Of a DNA stretch of 5,915 bases, positions 1 to 5,915 are shown piece after piece. How positions within the stretch are numbered: the stretch's first letter is position 1; every line of letters starts with the position of its first letter. Source of the DNA: Opitutaceae bacterium UBA3033 (GTDB taxonomy: Bacteria; Verrucomicrobiota; Verrucomicrobiia; Opitutales; Opitutaceae); the NCBI GenBank assembly GCA_002367815.1, contig DFDG01000105.1:1-5915 (forward strand). The letters are read 5' to 3'. The position numbers and the translations under genes were made by a program. The notes beneath the pieces are model-generated. The model worked only from the letters and a program-made list of their open reading frames with translations. It searched no databases and was not told the origin of the DNA.

Positions 1-926
1 TCACGGGTGGACAGGCGCACCGCCGTGATCAGGGGATGCTCGTGCGGTTGGCCCGGCCGGCCCTCGCGGGGAAATATCCGGAAGGTGTCCGCCTGTTGGT
101 TTGATACCAAAACATAACCGGTGCCGGGTCCGGATTTATAAATCGAGATGCCCTCCAGATCGCTCGCGAAGCCGGACGTGCCGAAGAGCGCCAGCTCCGT
201 GTTCGCAGCGGGCGCATCCGGATCCGCGCGATATTTGTGCACGCCGAACTGTTCGTCGCTGTAGTAGACATAGCCCAATTCGTTGTCGATCGCGATGGCC
301 TCGATCTCCTTGCGTCCGCTGTAACGGCCAAAGGCGCGCACCTTGGTCATCTGGACTTTTCCGGTGCCGTCATCGGCCAGTTGATATTGCCAGAGATAAT
401 CCTCCGCCGGACCAGACTTGCCCCCGACCACGGCAAAAATCGCGTGATCAGTCGGTCGGGTGTAAAGCGCGATGCCCATCGGGGGCCGGGTCGTATCGCC
501 GAAGAAAACGGTCAGGTTGCCTTGGTCCAGCGGCATGAGATCGGGCAGGCGAAAAACCCGCAGTCGCTGGGCCTCGCGTTCCGTGACCACCGCGATGTCG
601 GTGGGCTGGCCGCCCAGCATCAACCCGTAGGCAATGTCGACATTGTTGGGCCGGCGCAGATCCGGGACTTTACCCACCACCCGGCCCGCCAGGTCAAAGG
701 CGTAAAGCGCACCCGCGGAATCTTTGTCCGTTCCGAGCACGAGGCTCTGGGCTGGATTGGTCGGGTTGATCCAGATCGCCGGATCATCGGTGTCGTGATC
801 CACCGGGGCCGTCACCACGCGGGGCATAAGCGCCGCGACCGGGGCATCCCGATCGGGCGCCACCCCCTTGGAACAGCCCGGAGCAATCAGGGCAAGTGGC
901 AGAAGCAGACGGCAAAGCGAAGGCAT
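1..926 (-). CDS. Beta-propeller 3-phytase, predicted lipoprotein (partial, C-terminus off left edge)
   Basis: This gene encodes a calcium-dependent beta-propeller phytase, which removes phosphates from phytate (myo-inositol hexakisphosphate). About 308 codons are present; the frame is still open at base 1, so the last blade is missing (complete family members are usually about 350-400 residues). Seen in the sequence: an HDTDDPAIW motif near residues 44-52, matching the family signature D-A-x-DDPA-x-W; RRPNNVDIAYG near residues 91-101, matching the second signature NN-V-D; and SDLEGISIY near residues 255-263, the conserved acidic segment near the active-site calcium cluster. The N-terminus is a short hydrophobic signal ending in IAPGC at Cys18, a plausible though non-ideal lipobox, so the mature enzyme would be lipid-anchored in the periplasm or outer membrane. 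The ATG at 926 is chosen because the signal peptide begins there. It has no clear Shine-Dalgarno sequence and lies 28 bases after the receptor stop, suggesting co-transcription. The family call is strong; substrate preference is inferred from the family. Confidence 0.93.
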   Translation of the reverse strand, partial: MPSLCRLLLPLALIAPGCSKGVAPDRDAPVAALMPRVVTAPVDHDTDDPAIWINPTNPAQSLVLGTDKDSAGALYAFDLAGRVVGKVPDLRRPNNVDIAYGLMLGGQPTDIAVVTEREAQRLRVFRLPDLMPLDQGNLTVFFGDTTRPPMGIALYTRPTDHAIFAVVGGKSGPAEDYLWQYQLADDGTGKVQMTKVRAFGRYSGRKEIEAIAIDNELGYVYYSDEQFGVHKYRADPDAPAANTELALFGTSGFASDLEGISIYKSGPGTGYVLVSNQQADTFRIFPREGRPGQPHEHPLITAVRLSTR

Positions 927-954
927 GTTGATTCGTCAGGTTACGGGCATGCTC

Positions 955-3729
955 TCAGAGTTTCCAGCTTACGCCGAAGTTGGAAGTCCAGCCGTATTCT
1001 TCAAATTGCACCAGACGCGGGCCCTGGTTCGCCGGTGATTTGTAATAAACGCGGAAGGGCTCGTTGTTGATGTTCACGAATTCCACATAGCCTTCGAAGT
1101 TCTTGGTGAACCGGTAACGCATCGTGAAATCCAGCTGCTTGAAATCGTCGACCCAGCGGTCCTCGTAAATGTTGCCGCCGATGGCCTCATCTTCGCGCAG
1201 TCGCTCACTGCGGAAATTCTGCGCGAGGCGGGCAAAGAAGCCGCCTTTTTCATAAGTGATACCCAGGTTGCCGATGCGGTCCGACTGACCGATGAAGGGC
1301 AGTTCCTCACTTGGTCGCGTGGGATAGGTCGCCTCCGAATCACTCAGGGTGAGATTGGCCAACAGCCCCAATCCGTCGAAGGGCGCGGGCAGCATGCGCA
1401 ACTGTTGTTGGTAGGAAAGCTCCAGGCCCTTGATCTGGCCGTCGCTGCCGTTGCGGAAAGTCGTGAGGTCGTAAGTGGGCAAGGGAGAGTAACCGCCCGC
1501 GATGTCGATTTCGTAGGAAAAGTTTTTGATGTCCTTCAGGAAAACCCCCGCCGAGATCAAGCCGAGCGAGGGCAGGTAATACTCAACCGATGCATCCCAA
1601 TTGCTCGAAGTGAGGGCCTCCAGTCCGGGGTTGCCCTGGACCACTTCGGCATCGTCGTGGTTGATGCCGATGAACGCGGCGCTTTCGCCAAACGAGGGGC
1701 GGGCCAGCGAATTGGACCACGACGCGCGCAGCACAAGATTCTCCCGTGCATCGTGGCGCAGATAAATGCCGGGCAGCCAGTTGGTATAATTGCGCGAGAC
1801 GTTATTGCGGCCGATCACGACTTCATTGACGAGGTCGAGTTCATTGCCGGAAGTGTCAAACTTGGTGCGCTCCACGCGGGCGCCGGCAATCAGCGTGGTG
1901 GCCCCCACTTTCACCGTGCCCATCACGTAGGCCGACAACACGTCCTCATGCGAAACCCAGTCCTCGAGTTCGCTGTCCTCGAAAATGCGCTCGCCTGAAA
2001 ACGAGGAGAAGTTGCCGTAAAACGCCTCACTGGCCCGGCCGCCATCCGCGCGGGGCACCTTGGTGAAGGGATAGTCGCCTGAATCCGTGGCCAGGCTGGC
2101 ATAGGTGAAACTTGCCGGCGCACTATCGAGTTCATAGACCTCGACCTCCTTGTCCTTTTGTTTCGCCCGATACATCACGCCGAATTTTACGGTGGTGGGG
2201 TTGGCGTGGTTGAGGTCGAGCTTGGCGTTGAAACCCGCATCGAATTCATCCTCGTTGCCGGTGTCGTTGCTGTAGTCGATGCGTTGAAAACTGTAGGTGG
2301 TCGGATCGTTGATGTCTCCGCCGGCAAGTTGCTCCAGGTTGAACGAGTAGGGTCCGTTCGCGGTGTAACGGAAGGAGCCGTCGCGCGTGTTGTGCCGGAA
2401 ACGAATGGAAGATTCCCCGGGATTCTTTTCCTTGCCGCGCGACCAAGCCAGTTGTCCGTCCACATCCCATTCGCCGATGCGGGCTTCGCCGCCCGCGAGC
2501 AGGGCAAAGAGCTCCTGATCCTTTTCGCGCAAGCGCACGTCCCGGCGCCAGCGGCGCTGGTTGTTGAAGGTGGCGGAATTGGCGTCCGCCGCAATCAGCG
2601 TGCCCTCGGAAAAGACCAACACGGAGCGGTTCCGGTATTCGTGGTCGGTGAATCGATTGTAGGTGGAACGCAGAAACAGATGGGATTCCCCGGTCGGTTT
2701 GCTTTCGAGGGCCACGGTCGCCCCGTAACGCTTGCGATCGATCTGATAGTCCCGGAAATTCATCGCCTCGAGCACGTAGTAGTCCTGGTTGTCAGTCGGG
2801 GAAGTTTCCTTGGTATAACCATCCTCCTCGAAATTGGCGGAACCAAATTTGCGTTTCTGCCAGGTCGGCGCGATCAGGATGCCGAACTTGCCGTCCTGGC
2901 TCAGCGCCGAGTAGCTCGCGTTGAATTTCTGGCCCAGCTCACCAGTTATGTTGGAATAGATCCCCCGCAGGTTCACACTCGCTTCGGTGCCGTCGCTGTC
3001 GAAAGGGCTCTTCGTCTTGATGTTCACCTGCCCGCCCAAACCCTCGCCATCCAAGTCGGGCGTCGCGACCTTGATCACTTCCACGCTGGCAAGTGCGTCG
3101 GAAGGGATGACGTCGAGCGCGATACCACGGTCACCCTGCTCCGTGCTGGCCAACTTGACGCCGTTGAGCGTCACGGAATTCAGCGCGTAGTTGACCCCGC
3201 GCACAATGATGTAGCGACCCTCGCCTTGGTCGCGGTAAAGCGCCAGACCCGGCACGCGTTGCAACGCCTCGGCGGCGTTCTCATCGGGAAAGTTGCCGAT
3301 TTCATCCGAGGCCACGATATTGCGCAGCGTATTCGAGGAGCGCTGCTGGTTGATCGCGCGCGCGGTGCCAACCAGGGCCCCATCGATGACAAATTTTTCC
3401 ATTTTCACCACCTCGCCGCCAAAGGCTACATTCGCTGTGGCGGTGCTCCCGGAGACGACCGTCACGGTCTTCGCCATGGCGGGATACCCGACATAGTTGT
3501 AACTCAGGATCTGATCGCCGGCCGGCACATTGTAGAACGTGAAACTGCCGTCGCGCGCGGTGTAGGTTTCGAGCGCCGTATGGGCGATGGTCACGCGAGC
3601 GCTGGCCAGCGGCAGTTTGGTGACCCCGTCGGTCACCCTACCGGAAATCACGCCGTCAGACTGGGCCGCCAAAGCCAAAGGCAGGAGCAGAAAAGTTAAA
3701 AAGGAGAACAGGGACTTGAATCGTTTCAT
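955..3729 (-). CDS. TonB-dependent outer-membrane receptor, probable phytate/inositol-phosphate uptake
   Basis: This gene encodes a 924-residue TonB-dependent receptor, a gated outer-membrane beta-barrel driven by TonB-ExbB-ExbD. Residues 1-22 form a signal peptide (MKRF start, long hydrophobic core, ALA-AQ cleavage region). Residues about 27-95 form a carboxypeptidase-regulatory-like beta-sandwich (ISGRVTDGVTKLPLASARV, then DGSFTFYNVPAG). Residues 110-117, MEKFVIDG, look like the TonB box. The plug spans about 130-240, with NFPDENAAEALQRVPGL, IIVRGVNYALNSVTLNG and the closing GLGGQVNIKTKSPFD. The rest is barrel, ending in FGVSWKL. Plug and length resemble the TIGR01782 group (Xanthomonas/Caulobacter-type receptors), while the extra N-terminal domain is common in Bacteroidota and Verrucomicrobiota. 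The cargo is inferred from the phytase gene 28 bases downstream on the same strand; beta-propeller phytases are known to occur beside such receptors. The ATG at 3729 is fixed by the signal peptide; the leader before it (CCAAAACGACC) has no Shine-Dalgarno. No frameshift or truncation is seen. Confidence 0.95.
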   Translation of the reverse strand: MKRFKSLFSFLTFLLLPLALAAQSDGVISGRVTDGVTKLPLASARVTIAHTALETYTARDGSFTFYNVPAGDQILSYNYVGYPAMAKTVTVVSGSTATANVAFGGEVVKMEKFVIDGALVGTARAINQQRSSNTLRNIVASDEIGNFPDENAAEALQRVPGLALYRDQGEGRYIIVRGVNYALNSVTLNGVKLASTEQGDRGIALDVIPSDALASVEVIKVATPDLDGEGLGGQVNIKTKSPFDSDGTEASVNLRGIYSNITGELGQKFNASYSALSQDGKFGILIAPTWQKRKFGSANFEEDGYTKETSPTDNQDYYVLEAMNFRDYQIDRKRYGATVALESKPTGESHLFLRSTYNRFTDHEYRNRSVLVFSEGTLIAADANSATFNNQRRWRRDVRLREKDQELFALLAGGEARIGEWDVDGQLAWSRGKEKNPGESSIRFRHNTRDGSFRYTANGPYSFNLEQLAGGDINDPTTYSFQRIDYSNDTGNEDEFDAGFNAKLDLNHANPTTVKFGVMYRAKQKDKEVEVYELDSAPASFTYASLATDSGDYPFTKVPRADGGRASEAFYGNFSSFSGERIFEDSELEDWVSHEDVLSAYVMGTVKVGATTLIAGARVERTKFDTSGNELDLVNEVVIGRNNVSRNYTNWLPGIYLRHDARENLVLRASWSNSLARPSFGESAAFIGINHDDAEVVQGNPGLEALTSSNWDASVEYYLPSLGLISAGVFLKDIKNFSYEIDIAGGYSPLPTYDLTTFRNGSDGQIKGLELSYQQQLRMLPAPFDGLGLLANLTLSDSEATYPTRPSEELPFIGQSDRIGNLGITYEKGGFFARLAQNFRSERLREDEAIGGNIYEDRWVDDFKQLDFTMRYRFTKNFEGYVEFVNINNEPFRVYYKSPANQGPRLVQFEEYGWTSNFGVSWKL

Positions 3730-3820
3730 GGTCGTTTTGGTGTTTGCTTTGCGGCCCGCCTTCGCGCCACGAAACCGAAAGAGGCCAAGACAACAAACCC
3801 GGTCAAGGCACGCGGACGCG

Positions 3821-3859
3821 CGTCACAGAAGTTTCACCTGTCCGTAATCTCCCCGTAAC
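3821..3859 (+). promoter_or_regulatory. Candidate Pho-box-like array: four half-sites at 11-base spacing
   Basis: On the plus strand CGTCAC (3821), TTTCAC (3832), CGTAAT (3843) and CGTAAC (3854) start exactly 11 bases apart. Each matches five of six positions of the core TGT(A/C)A(C/T) of the enterobacterial Pho box, which PhoB binds as 11-base direct repeats. The array lies 92-130 bases upstream of the receptor ATG and 118 bases upstream of the esterase ATG. Its orientation points toward the esterase, whereas the phytase operon lies the other way, and the spacers are less AT-rich than in the E. coli consensus. No convincing -10 element follows on either strand. The repeat is seen directly; its assignment to PhoB is inference. 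Confidence 0.3.
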
Positions 3860-3928
3860 TTAAGCGGTCCAAATGTCGAAATCTCCGCGACCGATCACCC
3901 GCTCGCCCCCGCTCTGACAACAGAACGA

Positions 3929-3945
3929 TTGACCCGCCTGTGACC
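3929..3945 (-). promoter_or_regulatory. Candidate second 11-base direct repeat, GGTCAC/GGTCAA
   Basis: Read on the minus strand, GGTCAC (3945-3940) and GGTCAA (3934-3929) start 11 bases apart, and a further TGTCAG lies 15 bases beyond (3919-3914), out of phase. The repeat points toward the receptor-phytase operon. The 11-base phase and the GTCA core are shared with Pho-type half-sites, but only two units are in phase and matches outside GTCA are poor. The repeat could belong to another regulator or be chance. Confidence 0.18.
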
Positions 3946-3976
3946 GTGCGGAAGCCTTTCCTGCCACCCCAACTCC

Positions 3977-4936
3977 ATGCGCCTAATTGGTGAATCACTG
4001 GTTTTTATCGGAGCAGAGCCTTCTCCCCTGGCTTTGCTCCCTGCCCCCAATGCGGACCTGCGTTTGCGCAGCACTTACGAGCCTGGGCCCACGACTATCC
4101 ACTACTCGGAGGGGCGCGATTATCAGTTCGACGCCGCCACCGGCACCCTCACGAGCTTGCCCGGATCGCGCCTGCCGGACTTTCGCACCAACGTGCTCTA
4201 TGGGCAGGAGGATTTCGATCACACCGCGTTTCCGGGTTACGGAAATCTGCCCTTCTTTGCCTACGCGGATTATTCGACCGATGCCGCGATCAATTGGCCA
4301 AAACCTATTGCCAACGAAAAATCACTGTCGGCCACGCGCGCCAAACTATCCGCAGGAGAGCCGCTCAAGATGGTAGCTTATGGCGACAGCATCACGTATG
4401 GCGGCGAGACCAGCGCGCCCCACCTCGTTTTCTGGCAACGCTGGGCCGATAAACTGCAAATAAAGTATCCGCGCGCAACGATACAGATCGTGAATGCCGC
4501 CACCGGCGGCGACTGCACGACTCAGGGCCTGGAGCGCCTCGACGAAAAAATTCTGTCCCACCAACCCGATCTGGTGTTGGTCGGATTTGGCATGAACGAC
4601 CACAACCGCGACTGCGTGCCGCTGCTGCGTTTCAAGACACAGCTGGCGGAAATCGTGACCCGCATTCACGAGCAGACAGGCGCGGAGACTCTCCTCTTTT
4701 CCACCTTTCCCCCCAATCCCAAGTGGAGGCACGGCTCTCACCAGATGGCAGCCTACGCGCAAACCACGGCGCAAGTCGCCGCGAGCACCGGCAGCGCGTT
4801 CGTCGATGTGTATGCGGCTTGGTCGCTCTTCGCCGCGCGCAAACGCCCCGAGGATATGCTGGCCAACAACATCAATCACCCGAACGATTTCGGACACTGG
4901 ATTTACTATCAGGCACTGGCAGAGTTGGCGGTGTGA
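3977..4936 (+). CDS. SGNH/GDSL-type hydrolase (putative esterase) with N-terminal beta-rich domain
   Basis: This gene encodes a 319-residue serine hydrolase of the SGNH fold, a family that cleaves acyl, acetyl or other ester bonds on sugars and lipids; the substrate cannot be read here. Conserved blocks are visible in order: GDSITYGG with nucleophile Ser138, NAATGGDCTTQG (block II Gly about 177-178), GFGMNDHN with oxyanion Asn207, and NHPNDFGH with His301. The Asp usually three residues before the catalytic His is replaced by Asn298, so a full Ser-Asp-His triad is not evident. Residues 1-85 precede the catalytic domain and contain GESLVFIG, YSEGRDYQFDAATG and a GSRLP turn, which suggest a small beta domain. 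No signal peptide is seen, so it appears cytoplasmic unless exported another way. An in-frame stop at 3941 with no other start codon before 3977 fixes the ATG; no Shine-Dalgarno precedes it. It diverges from the receptor operon across 247 bases. Confidence 0.85.
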   Translation: MRLIGESLVFIGAEPSPLALLPAPNADLRLRSTYEPGPTTIHYSEGRDYQFDAATGTLTSLPGSRLPDFRTNVLYGQEDFDHTAFPGYGNLPFFAYADYSTDAAINWPKPIANEKSLSATRAKLSAGEPLKMVAYGDSITYGGETSAPHLVFWQRWADKLQIKYPRATIQIVNAATGGDCTTQGLERLDEKILSHQPDLVLVGFGMNDHNRDCVPLLRFKTQLAEIVTRIHEQTGAETLLFSTFPPNPKWRHGSHQMAAYAQTTAQVAASTGSAFVDVYAAWSLFAARKRPEDMLANNINHPNDFGHWIYYQALAELAV

Positions 4937-4959
4937 ACCTGCGTCGTGTGTGCTAATAG

Positions 4960-5745
4960 CTACAGCTTCCCTTTGGCGATCATCTCCTTGGTGAGTTCTT
5001 CCTGATATTTTTTGGCGGCGGCCTCATCTTCCCGGGCACGGGCCCAATAATAGATAAAACCCAGCGCCTTCCGACTACGGTCGGCGGATTGGTTGGCATC
5101 GGCGCGATGGATCGTGAGCGCATGATGCACCAGCAGGTCGCCGGGTTGGGCGTTCATGCAGACTTCGGCAGCCCTATCCTCGTCACTATAATCGGTGATC
5201 CCCTGGGAAAAGCCGAGGGTGCCGGTTTTGCCGTGCGGGCGAATGCCGCGCTGGTGCGAACCGTTGATGTAGCGTACGCAGCCGTTCTCTTCGTCTACAT
5301 CCTCCAGCGCGAGCCACATGGTCATACCTTCTATCGGGGCCAGTTTCGCATAATATCCGTCCTGATGCGGTGGGGTGGCCTGGCCGACGCCCGGGGGCTT
5401 GTTGAAATACTGCATGTTGCGGCCGACCACGAAACGCCCGAGCAGAAACTCGGCGAGTTCAAAGAACCGGCTCTTGAGATAAAGTTGCTCAAAAAAATCG
5501 TCGTATTGATACAAGCGGATGAGTTGCTTGAGCGAAGATTTGTCCGTCTTGTCATCGTAAAAGACATCGTTGACCGGCCGGGTCGGCACCACCTCGGCAA
5601 TCACCCGATTGAGATTCTCATGAATCATCGCGACTTCATCCGCGTTGATAAAACCGGGGATGCGCACATAGCCCAATTCGTTGAATTGCTGCCGATACGC
5701 AGCCGGGAAGGCCGAGGGGTCAGGGAGCTTGATGCCAAATGCCAT
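4960..5745 (-). CDS. PhyH-family Fe(II)/2-oxoglutarate-dependent oxygenase (phytanoyl-CoA dioxygenase-like)
   Basis: This gene encodes a 261-residue non-haem iron oxygenase. The family couples oxidative decarboxylation of 2-oxoglutarate to hydroxylation of a substrate, and members act on very varied small molecules. Visible features, numbered from the chosen ATG: an N-terminal segment with FNELGYVRIPGF (about 21-32), the iron-binding HxD as His127 and Asp129 in PPHQDGYY, a core strand MTMWLALEDVDEENGC, a GSHQRG turn, the distal iron ligand probably His213 in HHALTIHRADAN, and the 2-oxoglutarate-binding Arg, probably Arg225, in DRSRKALGF. The C-terminus is a charged helix with no signal peptide, so the protein is cytoplasmic. 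Length is normal for the family. The ATG at 5745 is preferred; a GTG at 5781 would add 12 residues but follows an in-frame TAG immediately, and neither has a Shine-Dalgarno. The substrate is unknown, and despite the family name there is no evidence of a role in phytate or phytanate metabolism. It converges on the esterase with a 23-base gap. Confidence 0.9.
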   Translation of the reverse strand: MAFGIKLPDPSAFPAAYRQQFNELGYVRIPGFINADEVAMIHENLNRVIAEVVPTRPVNDVFYDDKTDKSSLKQLIRLYQYDDFFEQLYLKSRFFELAEFLLGRFVVGRNMQYFNKPPGVGQATPPHQDGYYAKLAPIEGMTMWLALEDVDEENGCVRYINGSHQRGIRPHGKTGTLGFSQGITDYSDEDRAAEVCMNAQPGDLLVHHALTIHRADANQSADRSRKALGFIYYWARAREDEAAAKKYQEELTKEMIAKGKL

Positions 5746-5915
5746 GGGGATAAAATCTGCGGGATTAAGAATTTCTCTCACCTATGTAACGCTTCAAAGC
5801 CTGCCCTAGGCGCGACGGCATCGCAATTGTTAGATTCGCTTGGGTCTTAATAAAAGGACGGCTCGGCAGGTAATTAATGGTGGGTGTTTCCAGGAATATC
5901 GGGTGAACACGATCG
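5746..5915 (-). other. AT-richer right-edge region with an unrecognised open minus-strand frame
   Basis: No confident gene is seen here. On the minus strand one frame is open from the right edge (first full codon at 5914) to a TAA at 5767-5765. It gives about 49 residues ending in LKRYIGERNS, with no recognised motif. If this is the tail of a real gene, it would end 19 bases before the oxygenase ATG, an operon-like spacing that would also argue against the GTG start at 5781. A second minus-strand frame is also open for about 27 codons, so chance is a fair explanation. The stretch also contains TAATTAAT (5871-5878) and TTAATAAAA (near 5848), which look more like promoter or intergenic DNA than coding DNA. 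No clear -35/-10 pair was found. Confidence 0.2.

Noticed and set aside
237..1070. A 277-codon plus-strand open frame over the phytase and receptor end
   Set aside because: It is antisense to the phytase, whose family motifs are unmistakable, and its own translation shows no domain.
2158..3699. A 513-codon plus-strand open frame inside the receptor gene
   Set aside because: It lies wholly antisense to a receptor with signal peptide, plug and barrel motifs. Its translation has no recognisable domain. Long antisense frames are expected from strong third-position G/C bias.
3778..3806. Minus-strand TTGACC as a possible -35 for the receptor operon
   Set aside because: At 16-18 base spacing the downstream hexamer is CTCTTT or similar, a poor -10, so no sigma-70 promoter is claimed.
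3810..3823. Short inverted repeat ACGCG-GACG-CGCGT in the divergent intergenic region
   Set aside because: The stem is only 5 bases, made of simple GC alternation, with no T-run after it; it is too weak for a terminator or a convincing operator.
4346..4897. A 183-codon minus-strand open frame inside the esterase
   Set aside because: It is antisense to the SGNH blocks and has no domain of its own.
4960..5745. Functional link of the PhyH protein with phytate, suggested by its name
   Set aside because: PhyH refers to phytanoyl-CoA hydroxylase, not phytate; the gene is separated from the phytase operon by the esterase and converges with it.
5089..5850. A 253-codon plus-strand open frame over the oxygenase
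   Set aside because: It is antisense to a gene with complete HxD...H and Arg motifs of the PhyH family; the plus-strand product is unrecognisable.
1..5915. CRISPR arrays, tRNA or rRNA genes, insertion sequences and phage genes
   Set aside because: No regularly spaced long repeats, tRNA-like cloverleaf, rRNA sequence, transposase motifs or terminal inverted repeats were seen.

Overview
This 5.9 kb window is moderately GC-rich bacterial DNA, and four genes in it are well supported. Two are a co-directional pair on the minus strand: a large TonB-dependent outer-membrane receptor followed by a beta-propeller phytase that runs off the left edge. A third, on the plus strand, is an SGNH/GDSL-type esterase. 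The fourth, on the minus strand and convergent with the esterase, is a PhyH-family (phytanoyl-CoA dioxygenase-like) Fe(II)/2-oxoglutarate oxygenase. The receptor and the lipoprotein signal indicate a Gram-negative-type envelope. The receptor style (carboxypeptidase-regulatory-like domain, a TonB-box-like MEKFVIDG, a TIGR01782-like plug), the unusual N-terminal domain of the esterase and the absence of Shine-Dalgarno sequences together suggest Verrucomicrobiota, perhaps Opitutaceae. That placement is inferred from memory of these families, not from a search.

Layout. Positions 1-926 (minus) hold the phytase, with its C-terminus cut by the window. Positions 955-3729 (minus) hold the 924-residue receptor, which lies 28 bases upstream of the phytase. 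Positions 3730-3976 are a 247-base divergent intergenic region. It contains four half-sites spaced exactly 11 bases apart that resemble PhoB half-sites, and a second 11-base GTCA repeat on the other strand. Positions 3977-4936 (plus) hold the esterase. Positions 4937-4959 are a 23-base convergent gap with no visible hairpin. Positions 4960-5745 (minus) hold the oxygenase. Positions 5746-5915 are more AT-rich, with no confident gene, although one minus-strand frame stays open from the right edge to 5765.

How the parts fit together. The receptor-phytase pair reads as a phytate (inositol hexakisphosphate) scavenging unit. The receptor would take phytate or its breakdown products across the outer membrane using TonB energy, and the lipid-anchored phytase would release phosphate. 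The possible Pho-type repeats upstream would suit induction by phosphate starvation. The esterase and the oxygenase have no evident link to phytate; similarity between the names PhyH and phytase is coincidental. The main candidate for something undescribed is the combination of the phytate unit with the 11-base-phased repeat array. The esterase is also worth a look because an Asn sits where the catalytic Asp of the triad is usual.
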